Assembly: GCA_020809425.1 (NCBI GenBank)
Contig: JAGGDC010000004.1
Location: 402,103 to 466,102 of the forward strand
DNA length: 64,000 bases
Direction of reading: 5' to 3'
From: Candidatus Synoicihabitans palmerolidicus
Lineage (GTDB): Bacteria > Verrucomicrobiota > Verrucomicrobiia > Opitutales > Opitutaceae
A program made the position numbers and the translations under genes. Below, in pieces: positions 51,063-60,574 of the stretch (position 1 is the stretch's first letter; the number at the start of each line of letters is the position of its first letter). The notes beneath the pieces are model-generated. The model was given only the letters and a program-made list of their open reading frames with translations. It was not told the origin of the DNA and did no database searches.

Positions 51063-51664
51063 GAGGTGGTTTCCTTCAACAATGGTAGTATCTCGGCGCA
51101 CAATTCCTCGATCGTGCGGTCGCCATGAAAGCCCGCATGAACCGCCCGTAGGCGGCCATCCCGGCCAAATAAGTAACCCGTCGGCATCGCCGGGGGCTCC
51201 AACATGGCCACCAGCTTTTGCGATCCATCGTGCACCGTCGCAAATCCTGGCGCCTGTGTTTTCAAAAACCTCTCATCTCCCGATGCCTTGCGATCCACAC
51301 GCACCGCTAGCATCACAAACCCTGCGTTAGCCAATTCCTTCTGTAATCCTGTAAACGCCGGAAACGACGCTTTGCACGGCGCACACCACGAAGCCCAAAT
51401 ATCAACCAACACAACTTTCCCGGCCAACTCCGGCAACTCGCCGCTAAGCCCATACTGCGGTAATTCCGGCATCTCCTCCCCCTCCGCGATCGCCGCGCTC
51501 GCGACAGGAGCCCCTAAAACCACCGCGATCACCCAAACCCATGTCGCAGTGCAGGCACGCGCGACAAATCCAACTGCCGCCGGACGGATTCGACGTGCCT
51601 CCGGTATCGAGACTGGCCCCGAGGCGTTTTCTATAAAATTGGATCTAGCTAGAGCGTGTCCCAT
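51059..51664 (-). CDS. TlpA-like thioredoxin-fold protein, start altered by IS
   Basis: The exported thioredoxin-like protein has a hydrophobic signal (ATWVWVIAVVLGAPVASA) and a redox site WCAPCK in LVDIWASWCAPCKASFPAFT. The following DERFLKTQAPGFATVHD and PPAMPTGYLFGRDG with the cis-Pro complete the fold. The first in-frame ATG (51664) lies inside the inverted repeat of the neighbouring IS, so the first codons (MGHAL) are IS-derived and the native start was probably lost or lies further in. It is translationally coupled to the DUF4266 gene. Confidence 0.75.
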   Translation of the reverse strand: MGHALARSNFIENASGPVSIPEARRIRPAAVGFVARACTATWVWVIAVVLGAPVASAAIAEGEEMPELPQYGLSGELPELAGKVVLVDIWASWCAPCKASFPAFTGLQKELANAGFVMLAVRVDRKASGDERFLKTQAPGFATVHDGSQKLVAMLEPPAMPTGYLFGRDGRLRAVHAGFHGDRTIEELCAEILPLLKETTS

Positions 51665-53411
51665 TTACCCTAATTCTGGAAGGGGGGCAGGAAAGCCGAT
51701 TTTTTGAGCGGATTTCCGGCTACCAAGGGCGGATGTAGGCGCGCGCAGATGCAATTTAATGGCTAAATTGCAGTGTCGCAGCAGTCAATGCCTGGATCGT
51801 TTCCATGAGGGAACCTCCGGCAGCCGGTTTATTGTTCATCGTTGGAGTAGGCGTGGTGGTTTTAGGCGGCTTGGGCCTGCGGTGGTTGGTCGGCCAGCAG
51901 TCGGGCGATGAGCCACAGGTTGTGACCGAGGATGCTCCAGGCTACCGCCAGGTAGCGATTCGTGAAGCCTCGGCACTCAATCGCTGGCCTTGGCGTTGCT
52001 TGATGATGGGGATGCGGGCCTCCGTCGAAGCCCGGCGATGTTGGAGCGCCACGAACTGCGGCTCCTGCATGCGCCGTTGCAGCAGCTGCGGATGGCGGGG
52101 GCAAGTGGCGTCATAAATATCGGCTTCGGCCAAGCGTTCGCACAGCCGTTTGGTCGAGAAGCCTCGGTCGGTGCTCGCCGCTTTGATCGGGGTGCTCAGG
52201 TCGAACTGATTCTGGCGCTCGAGGCTCTGGTCGAACTGACGCCATTCGGCCGGAGTCATTCCCTGATACCACTGCCAATCGGTGATCAACCCCGTCACGT
52301 TCTCACTGATCATGAGAGTGTTGCCAAACTCGACCTCGCCAGACGCCTTGCCCCGGACCACGGTCTGCACGTCGGGTTCGTAGACGCAGAGGATCTTCTC
52401 GGCGTTGGGCACTGATCGCGCGCCGATGATGCGTTCGTGGGCCTGTTTGATCGCGACCGGCAGTTGCTCGAGCATGGCGTCGATGCGCGCAATGATGCGG
52501 GCGGGTGGCCTGGCGCTCACTGCAGCGGGTCCGGGCGTAGTCGGCGGCGAGGTGGTCGCGGTGGCGGCGGGCGTGCTCGCCGATGGTGCGCAGCAGGCGT
52601 TTCATCTGGCGGAGCACGCCCTTGCGGGCCCGCTTCGCATCGCGGCGCCGTCGGCTGTGGGTCATCGCGAGGCACCACCGATTCATCTGCGTGGCAAAGA
52701 CTGGCGGCTCGTTCGGCATCCGACCCCGCAACCCCGCTGCACGGAGCAGTTTCACCGCCTTGAGCAGGGGGGGGCGGCTCACGTCGCGAAAGAGCACCCA
52801 GTCGACCGGGAAATGGATGTTGGCCTGCAGGCAGGTCGAGTCCACCAGGCACGTATCCATCGGCTGCGTCGCAGCCAGTCCCAGTTCGCTCGCCCGGTCC
52901 GCCTCACCGCACATCTCGATAAAGACTTGGCTCATCCTGCGCACCTGCCAGGCGGTGAAGCATTTGGACGCACGCTCCCGCACGCTTTCTTTGGGAGACC
53001 CCCTTGATGCCGTCGATCTGGCGCGCTCCGCAAAAGTCGGCCAACAGATCGCTGGAGGCGATGCTCCGGGAAAGTTTACGCAAGCTGATGTTTCCGAGCA
53101 TCATGCGCAATACCTGCCCCCGCAGCGCCTTGCGCGCGAACTGCTAGGTGTCGCGGCAACCCGGCCACGTCGTCGCCCCGCCAGTTGATCGCGAAACGCG
53201 GCGTAATCTTTGTTGGGTCCGACCGGAGTCAGGTCTGGACGCAGCCAGGTTTGCAGGGCACCTTCCGGGGCGACGGCTTCGGTAGTATTGTTCACACCAA
53301 ATTATACACGCCGTTTTTGTGCCGAAACCAGGAAATCCTCCCGATTTCGGTGTATTTATTTTTACGCTACCTCCTCATTGACAACCTCTTGAGCTTGTGG
53401 GACACGCTCTA
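51650..53411 (-). mobile_element. Degraded 1.76-kb insertion sequence
   Basis: Inverted repeats TAGAGCGTGTCCCA occur at 51650-51663 and, complementary, at 53398-53411. Between them lies a decayed transposase on minus. No clear target duplication could be fixed. The family is uncertain; the LVDSTCLQANIHFPVDW motif is reminiscent of ISNCY-type transposases. Confidence 0.75.
51942..53295 (-). pseudogene. Transposase (ISNCY-like), frameshifted
   Basis: The pieces read in order on minus: LTPVGPNKDYAAFRDQLAGR (53101-53295), RMMLGNISLRKLSRSIASSD (near 53060-53110), then FTAWQVRRMSQVFIEMCGEA and CLVDSTCLQANIHFPVDWVL (52303-52983), and finally EKILCVYEPDVQTVVRGKAS and TDRGFSTKRLCERLAEADIY (51942-52520). 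These include a DDE-type Asp in VDSTC and a late STDRGF. Frame changes near 53130, 52980 and 52480 show that it is dead. Confidence 0.7.
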
Positions 53412-53839
53412 AATATTGAGTTGCAGACATCGAACGGGAGAGGTGGTCGGTGTCTTTGGTCAGGTGGTGGTGGATGCGACCGCTTTGGCTTTCGCAGGTG
53501 CCGCGATTCTAAGGCCTGCGGGGGACCGCCGACGAAGACTTGGAGGTTACTACGGAGGGTCTTGTACTGGGACATTTCCATACCCGGATCGTAAGTGAGA
53601 AGATCTTGCGCTATCGGGATGGCGCACAAACGGCGGGTGAAAAGCTTCACGCACGGGGCGTGTTTAGGGGCTAGATCGCAAAAGATCGGGTGACGGGACG
53701 CGCTCTCCGCCAGCACGCCGAGAGCTGAGCGGTTGCCCGCGCCCAAGATCAGTTCGCTTCTGCTTCAGCGAGCCCACGAGCTCAAACTCACCCATAGGTA
53801 AACGTGCCTCGGCGGCACTCGTTCACGTTTCTTATATCT
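53412..53839. other. Non-coding or relic DNA between the IS and the biosynthetic unit
   Basis: No intact gene was found. A minus-strand frame (53412-53746) with segments such as PIAQDLLTYDPGMEMSQYKT and TLRSNLQVFVGGPPQALESR may be debris of a decayed gene, but I do not recognise it. This marks the 3' boundary of the polyketide accessory unit. Confidence 0.35.
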
Positions 53840-55576
53840 CTATTTCTCAATCAGGTAGTCGCCCACCACCATCGTATCGAGTCCCGTGGTGTAGAACACG
53901 CCGAGCGCGTCCTCCAGCGAATTAATGATCGGCTTGCCCATGATGTTGAAACTCGTGTTGAGCAGCATCGGCACTCCGGTCAAATCATGAAAGGCCGAGA
54001 TCAGATCATAATATCGTTCGTTCCATTCGCGGCGAACGGATTGCAGACGCCCCGTCATGTTCACATGCACGATCGCCGCCACTTTCTCCTTCGCCGAATC
54101 CTTGAACCGTAGGGTTCGTTCCATATAGGGCGAAACTTGGTAATCCTCAAAGTACTCCGACCCATATTCGTCGAGCACAGACGGTGCGAAAGGTCTGAAC
54201 TCTTCGCGAAACTTTACCCGCGCATTAATTTTTCCCTTCATTTCGGCCGGACGTGGATCCGCCAAAATAGACCGATTCCCCAGTGCCCGTGGTCCGAATT
54301 CAGCCCGCCCCTGCACCCAACCCAAAAGTTTGCCTGCAGCCAACAATGCCGCCGCCTCTCGGTGCACCGTCCCGGGCAGGTGTCGTATCTTCTGGAATCG
54401 GCCAAACTCCCCCAGATGCTCCATTGAAACGTTCGAAATCGACGCGCCAAGATACGGACTCATCACTTCGCAAGCAGGTCTCAAATCAGGATTATCCTGG
54501 TAACAAGCCAACAGCGCGGCCCCCAATGCGTTGCCGTCGTCGCCTGGCGCACAAGGTACATGCAGCTGCTTGAATGGGGTCGCCCCCAGCAACTGGCCGT
54601 TGTAGGAGGAATTTAATCCACAGCCTCCCCCAAGTACCAGATTTTCGGACAAACCAAGCGCGTGGAAATTCGTCAATAATGTGGTCATCGACTCCGCATA
54701 AAATGCCTGTGTCGTCGCCGCGAAGCTCGCCATGTCGATAGCTGGTACGCCTGGTTTTCGCCCTCGCCCCTGCAATCGTTTCCTCCAGCGTTTCAGCTGC
54801 GTGGTCGATGGGTATTTAAACTTCAATCCTTCGATACGCCCCAGCTCACGAAACTCGTCCAGCATGGCCGGATCGACTTCTCCGTAGGGCGCGAGGCCCA
54901 TCAGTTTCCCCTCCTCCCCGGCCTCACTGCTGAAACCGGCTACGTCGGTACACATTGAATACAGGATACCCAGACTCTCCGGGCCTTTCATCTGTGCGAC
55001 CGGCCGCAATCTTCCGTCCGCATACGCATAGTAGGACATCGAACCCGATTCTCCCTGCCCGTCGACCACCACGCAGGCCGCTTCTTGGAATGGGCTCGTG
55101 AAACACGCCGCGGCCGCGTGAACATCATGATGGGGCAAATGCACAAAACGTTGACGCCGATTGCCGAAATCCTTGATCAACACGTCGGCCAGATGACCGC
55201 CCCCTAAGCGTAGGGTGCTATGCTGCAACCAGAGCGCAAAAAACAACTGGTGCTGGTCGACCAGGAAGCGGGTCATTTCCGCGCCACGTCGAGCGAGTTT
55301 TTCATGGTTGGTAAGTCCAAGCAGGAACTGAAAATCCATGAAACGCGAAAATCCCCGTCCCCATGATTTCGCGATGATGAATTCTCCCTGCGGATCGCAG
55401 TGTTCCCTTAAAACCTGTCGCACAAGTCCGCGCGGGTCAGCCGCACATCCATAAGCTCTCTTTACCTGATAGAAGCGCTCAACGGCTTCGGCGAAGAGTA
55501 CCTTGCCCTGTTCGTCGACCACGGCCAACGCCGGGTCGTGAAAGGTTGTGGAAAGTCCGACGTAGTATTTAGCCAT
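53840..55576 (-). CDS. O-carbamoyltransferase (NodU/CmcH/TobZ family)
   Basis: This 578-residue enzyme transfers a carbamoyl group from carbamoyl phosphate, via carbamoyl-adenylate, to a hydroxyl of a natural product. The start at the ATG at 55576 gives the family opening MAKYYVGLSTTFHDPALAVV. The N-terminal Kae1-like domain has the metal-binding HHDVHAA (149-155) and VVDGQGESGS (170-179) with GGGCGLNSSYNG further on. The C-terminal YrdC-like domain has GRAEFGPRALGNRSIL and LLNTSFNIMGKPI. It is last in the unit and overlaps the broken glycosyltransferase by 8 bp. A macrolide carbamate such as that of palmerolide A is a plausible product feature. Intact. Confidence 0.92.
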   Translation of the reverse strand: MAKYYVGLSTTFHDPALAVVDEQGKVLFAEAVERFYQVKRAYGCAADPRGLVRQVLREHCDPQGEFIIAKSWGRGFSRFMDFQFLLGLTNHEKLARRGAEMTRFLVDQHQLFFALWLQHSTLRLGGGHLADVLIKDFGNRRQRFVHLPHHDVHAAAACFTSPFQEAACVVVDGQGESGSMSYYAYADGRLRPVAQMKGPESLGILYSMCTDVAGFSSEAGEEGKLMGLAPYGEVDPAMLDEFRELGRIEGLKFKYPSTTQLKRWRKRLQGRGRKPGVPAIDMASFAATTQAFYAESMTTLLTNFHALGLSENLVLGGGCGLNSSYNGQLLGATPFKQLHVPCAPGDDGNALGAALLACYQDNPDLRPACEVMSPYLGASISNVSMEHLGEFGRFQKIRHLPGTVHREAAALLAAGKLLGWVQGRAEFGPRALGNRSILADPRPAEMKGKINARVKFREEFRPFAPSVLDEYGSEYFEDYQVSPYMERTLRFKDSAKEKVAAIVHVNMTGRLQSVRREWNERYYDLISAFHDLTGVPMLLNTSFNIMGKPIINSLEDALGVFYTTGLDTMVVGDYLIEK

Positions 55577-56455
55577 GGGAAATTGATGGGACGGGAAGAG
55601 AACTCTCCCGCGAAATGTAGAGTACGATGGTCTCGAACGAACCCGTCGCGCGCGCCGTAGCGACAATCTCGGCGAGCGACGGGGCAGCTCCGGCGTGTTT
55701 CACTCGTTTCAAGCATTTCATGATCACCCGAAAGATTTTGAAGAACGTGACCCCGTTGTGAATTTTGATCTTATCGAGCAACGGGAAGCCTTTGAAGGCC
55801 CGCTTTCCCTTGAAATCAAGCGAGGTGTAAATCATGGCCTGCCCCAACCAGCCCGAGTCGGCCAATTCGCGCTTATCCCACGAACCGTCCGAGGTCGACG
55901 CGCGTTGGATGGCGGCAAGTGGATTGAGGTGCACAATCGCGTCGTTCCCATTGACGATAGTGTAAAGCGTATCGATGGAACCCCCGCATAATTTGCGCTC
56001 TCACTCAGCAACTTTTTCGCATGCGTCGTGCGCACCAAATCACCATGGGTGGTCATGATATCTCCTCGCAGAAAATGAGGTCCAAGTCATTCAACCGGTC
56101 TAAAAATTAAACCTCCCAGGTGCAGGAAATTACACTCCGGATGCTCATCCCCCAAAGTCAGGATTCGCCGCAGGTGAGTTTCGTGATCGGGTTGAAAAAG
56201 AATATCATCCTCCATGATGAGCGCATACGGCACATCGTGTTCAACCGCCTTCGAAAGGCAAGCCAGATGGGATTCCCCACACCCGCGCTCATTGTCAGCT
56301 TGTCGATCCGAGCGGAAGAACTCGACCTGAGTCATCCCCACCCGACGCAATTCCGCGCTGACTTCGGACAAGCGGTCTTCGCGCTCTCGTAGATTAATGC
56401 ACGTGAGGAGCGGGATATTGCCCCACACGGAGGTGGCTTCAGTGGTTTTCATCAC
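55569..56455 (-). pseudogene. GT25-like glycosyltransferase, nonsense and frameshift
   Basis: The N-terminal part (56087-56455) shows LTCINLREREDRLSEVSAEL and ALIMEDDILFQPDHETHLRR, the opening and EDD motif of GT25 (LPS-type) glycosyltransferases, to FLHLGGLIFRPVE. A TGA then stops the frame, which continues unchanged as MTTHGDLVRTTHAKKLLSES before a one-base slip at a G-run near 56000. The rest (SIDTLYTIVNGNDAIVHLNP ... DKIKIHNGVTFFKIFRVIMK) reaches a stop at 55569. It is the only broken member of the unit. A glycosyltransferase in this position is, as I recall, reported in palmerolide clusters although the product is not glycosylated. Confidence 0.78.
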
Positions 56456-56482
56456 GGAGGAGGGTTAATTGCGACGAGAAAT

Positions 56483-57268
56483 TCATGAGAACCCTATGCG
56501 GATACGCTTGGATACTTCGGGTATCGTAAAGGTCACTCCATGCATCTCCAGTTCGCGGCGCACCGCTTCACGGTAAGCTTCGTGGGTAGTCTCAAGTCGC
56601 CGCCGTTTCAGTTGCACCAAAGACTCGCGCGGCGTCTTCGCGAGCGCACGGGCCTGCGCCACCGCGCTTGGCACAACCTCCGTTCTCTTTCTCACCGGCA
56701 CGCCTACCCCGCGATCCCGTAGCGATGCACCTCGAATGTTAGCCGCCATGAACAACATTTCCCACCCGATCATATCGCCAAAAACTCGAGGCAGGTTGAA
56801 GGTGCTCGCCATTCCCGGTGTAAATCCGAAGCCCATGAAGTTTGCGCAATACATGCTCTCCTCGGCCAGAAACATGAAATCCGCATGGGCACCAAATGCC
56901 AGCCCGCCACCAATGGCGTGCCCCTGCATCGCCGCAATCGTCGGTAACTCACAGTACCGCAACAAATCGAAGAATTTGAAGTCAGTGTAGCTCATTCGCC
57001 CCTCGGATATCGCGATGAGCTGTTCAGCGGTCCCCCCCCCGCAAAAGTAGGAATCGTAGCCGTGCACCACGACCACCCGGGCGTTCGGATTGGCGACGAT
57101 TTCAGCAAACCCCTCCAGCAGCCCTCGTCCAATCTCCTGGCTAAACAAATTTCGCGAGGATCTATCCTCCATCGCCACGACCGCCACTGCAGGCTCCGCC
57201 CAGGTGAGCTTGACGCACCTTTCGACCCCTTCCCCTGATCCCGTCGCGCTCAAGATGAAACCTCCCAC
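56483..57268 (-). CDS. Enoyl-CoA hydratase-like decarboxylase ECH2 (PksI type)
   Basis: In beta-branching, ECH2 decarboxylates the glutaconyl-ACP intermediate to leave a methyl-branched enoyl chain. The crotonase-fold protein (261 residues from a GTG) matches the PksI type: MEDRSSRNLFSQEI, YFCGGGT (74-80), AMQGHAIGGG oxyanion segment (113-122) with the catalytic His in QGHAIGGG, and the hallmark NFMGFGFTPGM (143-153). It overlaps ECH1 by 19 bp; a later TTG start at 57253 would reduce this to 4 bp. It is intact and paired with ECH1 and HCS as in other trans-AT clusters. Confidence 0.9.
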   Translation of the reverse strand: MGGFILSATGSGEGVERCVKLTWAEPAVAVVAMEDRSSRNLFSQEIGRGLLEGFAEIVANPNARVVVVHGYDSYFCGGGTAEQLIAISEGRMSYTDFKFFDLLRYCELPTIAAMQGHAIGGGLAFGAHADFMFLAEESMYCANFMGFGFTPGMASTFNLPRVFGDMIGWEMLFMAANIRGASLRDRGVGVPVRKRTEVVPSAVAQARALAKTPRESLVQLKRRRLETTHEAYREAVRRELEMHGVTFTIPEVSKRIRIGFS

Positions 57269-58014
57269 GGGAATCGACCCGCATTCACAAAATTGGCAAT
57301 GCCTTCACGCACGGTCGGCTTGTTCAGCAACCGGCCAATTTCAGTAACCGCCGTCTGCTCCATTTCAGGGGTCAACATCCACATCTTCTGAAAATAGGAT
57401 TTCAGTTCTACCACCGTTTCGTCCGTCAACCGACCCAGACGCAAAGAGAGCCTCCTGAGCGCCTCATCGAGTTCATCCGTGACTTCATCCACCAAATGAT
57501 GGTTCAGCGCTTCCGCGACGCTCAAAGTTCGGGTCGTCATGGTCATGGCGTAAGCTTGTTGAAATCCCACTCGCCGTATCAAGAAAGGCACCACGCAACA
57601 CGGGAGAATACCCCACAACGCCTCCGATAGGCTGAAAACACTGCGCGAAGTCGCCAACACCAGGTCGCTCGCGGCCACCAATCCGACCCCGCCCGCCATC
57701 ACTTTTCCGTCTACCACCGCGACGATCGTTTTCGGTGAAGACGCCAGACGTTTCAGAATAGCCATGTAGTCCGCCGCGGCCATCTGGCTCTCAGATTCAC
57801 CCGCAATCTCAACGAAATCCATGCCGGTGCAAAATACGCCCGCTCCGCCCCGTAGTAGAATCATTCGACAGGTTGAAATGCGCTCGGCCTCGTCGAGAGC
57901 CGCGTTCAGTTCGCGCAGTAAAGTCGCGTTAATGCTATTGGCGCGCTCCGGTCGGTTAATCGTGATCGAGACGGTAAGCGCCGTCGATTCGACGAGCAAA
58001 GTTTCAAAGCTCAT
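57250..58014 (-). CDS. Enoyl-CoA hydratase-like dehydratase ECH1 (PksH type)
   Basis: ECH1 dehydrates the HMG-type intermediate made by HCS. The start at the ATG at 58014 (MSFETLLVES) follows a GGAGG and gives 254 residues. It is distinguished from ECH2 by the PksH-type signatures FCTGMDF (61-67), GKVMAGGVG (103-111), SLSEALWGILPCC (128-140) and the C-terminal GRFPWEV. It lies 35 bp after the HCS stop. Intact. Confidence 0.9.
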   Translation of the reverse strand: MSFETLLVESTALTVSITINRPERANSINATLLRELNAALDEAERISTCRMILLRGGAGVFCTGMDFVEIAGESESQMAAADYMAILKRLASSPKTIVAVVDGKVMAGGVGLVAASDLVLATSRSVFSLSEALWGILPCCVVPFLIRRVGFQQAYAMTMTTRTLSVAEALNHHLVDEVTDELDEALRRLSLRLGRLTDETVVELKSYFQKMWMLTPEMEQTAVTEIGRLLNKPTVREGIANFVNAGRFPWEVSS

Positions 58015-58049
58015 CGTCACCGCGCCTCCCCCACCATGCCGAACATTTA

Positions 58050-59282
58050 TCAACTCCAGTCATATTCCCGATGGTAGTTACGCACCCCTTTCAACACCAA
58101 CAAACCACGGCCCGCCAAGGTTTGGTCGTAGAGGTTTCGGTAAGGAGCTAAGTCCACTTCCTGATCCTTCACGCCGAATACCCAGTCCAACCCGGCATCA
58201 AGCAGCTGCTCGTACTCCGGCATGGAAAGTACATACCGATCTGCTAGGGCGGCGGAGAGTGCGGCTCCTTTAAAAGAGGTTCTCGCGCCGGGTCCTGCCA
58301 CTCCGCTGTAAAATTCGCCGCAGCACCCCGAGCCGTACGAATAGACTCCAATGCGTCGTGGTTGGAAAAGATCGGCCCCGTCAATTAGTCCGCACAACGC
58401 GAGATACACCGTAGCAGAATAAATGTTACCGATCTCTGCGCAAAACCGCAGCGATGGCGTGACGCGTCGATCGAAGTCAGCCTCGGCCTCCGCCGGCGAC
58501 GTGCCTCTCAATTTGCGAAGGAGCATTCGGTGCGCGCCTTTCACCATACCGGGAAATGGAGTGTGAAAGGCCAGATAATCAAAAGTCTCGAAGAAATCAG
58601 CTCCCTCCACTCTTCGCGCGTATTCCGCAAAACTGTGTTCCAAGCAATCGAGGTAAGCGATGAGCGATAAATCCGAATCACCGGTCTCGATGTCCGCCGC
58701 GGGGCGGCACGTATCCATTACCTCATACCCATGGTAACCATTGGCCCCAAAATCCAATTCGAAAACGTCCGGCTCGTCGCCCACGATCATCGCCACCGCA
58801 CCCGCACCTTGGGAGGGCTCGACGTAGCTACCCCGAATAGTCGCCCGTCCAATATCGGTCCCTATCACCAGAGCCTTTGCCCCCAGGGAAGCCTGTGAGG
58901 CCACAAAACCGACTGCCATTTGTAGCGCCGCAGTCGCGCCGTAACAGGCCTGTTTAATTTCGAACAAGCGGCAGGTGCGCCCAAGCCCGAGATAGTGGTG
59001 CACGTAGGTCGTCATCGACTTGCCAAAATCAATGCCCGATTCCGTGCCCACGATTACCAATTCGATGCGTGCTCGGTCTTCCGCCGACATGGCCTCGATC
59101 AGAGGTTTGGCGGCATTGACCGCCAAAGTCACCGGATCCTCGCAAGGCAGGGCCACGGATTTTCGCACCAGCATGAGATTGTCAAACCTACGCATGTCCA
59201 GCTCCCGTACCTCAAATAGCATGCGGATGTCGAGCACGGCCCGCGCCCCGTAGAAATTGATCGATTCGATACCAATACGCAT
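58050..59282 (-). CDS. HMG-CoA synthase homologue (HCS, PksG type)
   Basis: This 410-residue enzyme condenses acetyl-ACP with a beta-keto polyketide to start a beta-methyl branch. The catalytic triad can be placed: Glu81 in GTESGIDFGKS, Cys113 in IKQACYGATAAL and His240 in FHTPFPGMVKGAH. The N terminus MRIGIESINFYGARAVLDIR and the late YGSGCCGEFYSG are typical of the polyketide rather than the mevalonate branch of the family. It follows the KS by 4 bp. Its partners here (ACP, Ser-KS, ECH1, ECH2) make a complete cassette. Intact. Confidence 0.94.
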   Translation of the reverse strand: MRIGIESINFYGARAVLDIRMLFEVRELDMRRFDNLMLVRKSVALPCEDPVTLAVNAAKPLIEAMSAEDRARIELVIVGTESGIDFGKSMTTYVHHYLGLGRTCRLFEIKQACYGATAALQMAVGFVASQASLGAKALVIGTDIGRATIRGSYVEPSQGAGAVAMIVGDEPDVFELDFGANGYHGYEVMDTCRPAADIETGDSDLSLIAYLDCLEHSFAEYARRVEGADFFETFDYLAFHTPFPGMVKGAHRMLLRKLRGTSPAEAEADFDRRVTPSLRFCAEIGNIYSATVYLALCGLIDGADLFQPRRIGVYSYGSGCCGEFYSGVAGPGARTSFKGAALSAALADRYVLSMPEYEQLLDAGLDWVFGVKDQEVDLAPYRNLYDQTLAGRGLLVLKGVRNYHREYDWS

Positions 59283-59286
59283 TTTT

Positions 59287-60561
59287 TTAAGGAGCCGAGA
59301 TCACCAAGCTGCTATTAAAACCGCCGAAACCAAAGCTGTTCGACAGGGCCAGCCGAACCTCCGAACTTTCGGCATCAACGGCAACCAGAGAAAGTTGCGC
59401 ATCGATGGGTTGGACGAGGTTCGGATTACCGTGGAGAAAACCCCCCTCGACCTGTAACAGGCAAGCCAATAGTTCCACCAAACCTGCACTACTCAAGCCA
59501 TGACCCAGCAAAGCCTTCGTGGCATTGATTCGCGGCCTCCCCGGCCCTAGGCCAAAAACTTCCCGCAAGGCCTCGCATTCTGCGCGATCTCCAGCCGGTG
59601 ATCCCGTTCCATGCGCGTTCACGTAGTCTATCTCTTGAGCCGAAACGCCCGCCGCGGCCAAGGCCGCTCTCATCGCTTGCACCTCGGCTGCTGCCACCGG
59701 TTCGGGGCCATGACGCGCATCCAGCAGTAACGACACTCCGAGAACACGCCCCCGCGCTGAAACGCTCCGCCTCCGGGCCGACTCGCCCGACTCAAGCACG
59801 ACGGCGGCGGCCGCTTCACCCCACACGAATCCGTCGTGACCTTTGTCAAACGGCCGGGGTGCCGCCGACGCTTCTCCCGTCAAAGATGCGGCCCCTAATA
59901 TGCCAAACGCTTCCAATTCAACTGGAGACAAGACCGAGGCCGCCCCTACTACCACACAACGCTCCACCACTCCCGCGCGCACCCAATGCCAAGCCTGAAA
60001 CAAGGCCGCATTACCACTCGCTGAGGCAGCTCCGACGGTCATACCCGGCCCCCGCACTCCCAACATCTGGCTGAGACAGCCGACCTGATTGCTGTCCGAA
60101 TAGGAAACAGCGAACTTGGGATTCACCCGGCGCTCGCTGGCAGCCAAAGCCCCAAGATTTTCTGCCATGTAATCCTGACTAAGATTGCTGCCGGCCACGA
60201 TAATGCCCGTACCCGCGCCAAGGGCGGGATCCTCCGCATCAAGCCTCGCGTCGCGCCACGCCTCCACCGCCGCAACCGCACCGAGCCGGGTGGAACGGGT
60301 GGCATTGTGCAGCACTTTACGAGCACGCTTCCAGATCCCAGACACGGGCGTCTCAATCTCCTCCAACCAACGGACGTGATCAAAATCCTGCACGCGCGCC
60401 GCCACCCGCGGACCTCTTGCGGTGATGAGCTCCGGGGGCAGCACCTGAACGCCCCGCTGCCCTTCACGCAGGGCCAAACCCAACTCCGTCATTGAAGAAG
60501 CGATACTGCAGATCACCCCGCCACCCGTGCACACCACTTCGTGTTCTCTCGCTCGTTGCAT
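59287..60561 (-). CDS. Ser-variant decarboxylating ketosynthase (PksF type)
   Basis: This 424-residue free-standing KS decarboxylates malonyl-ACP to acetyl-ACP for the HCS. The start at the ATG at 60561 is 13 bp after the ACP stop. The condensing Cys is replaced by Ser180 in TVGAASASGNAAL, as expected for the decarboxylase subtype, while both histidines remain (H317 in NAHGTGSPAGD and H354 in LLGHGLSSAG). It is therefore not a chain-elongating KS. It lies between the donor ACP and HCS, the usual cassette order. Intact. Confidence 0.93.
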   Translation of the reverse strand: MQRAREHEVVCTGGGVICSIASSMTELGLALREGQRGVQVLPPELITARGPRVAARVQDFDHVRWLEEIETPVSGIWKRARKVLHNATRSTRLGAVAAVEAWRDARLDAEDPALGAGTGIIVAGSNLSQDYMAENLGALAASERRVNPKFAVSYSDSNQVGCLSQMLGVRGPGMTVGAASASGNAALFQAWHWVRAGVVERCVVVGAASVLSPVELEAFGILGAASLTGEASAAPRPFDKGHDGFVWGEAAAAVVLESGESARRRSVSARGRVLGVSLLLDARHGPEPVAAAEVQAMRAALAAAGVSAQEIDYVNAHGTGSPAGDRAECEALREVFGLGPGRPRINATKALLGHGLSSAGLVELLACLLQVEGGFLHGNPNLVQPIDAQLSLVAVDAESSEVRLALSNSFGFGGFNSSLVISAP

Positions 60562-60574
60562 CTTGATGATTCGC

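Noticed and set aside
56024..56056. Separate small gene beginning MTTHGDLVRTTHAK with an AGGAG-like site upstream
   Set aside because: It lies in exactly the same frame as the preceding GT25-like fragment and continues its fold, so a nonsense codon in one gene explains it better than a new gene.
58015..58053. TTG start of ECH1 adjoining the HCS stop
   Set aside because: The added residues (INVRHGGGGAVT) are not family-like, and the ATG at 58014 with GGAGG upstream is a better start.
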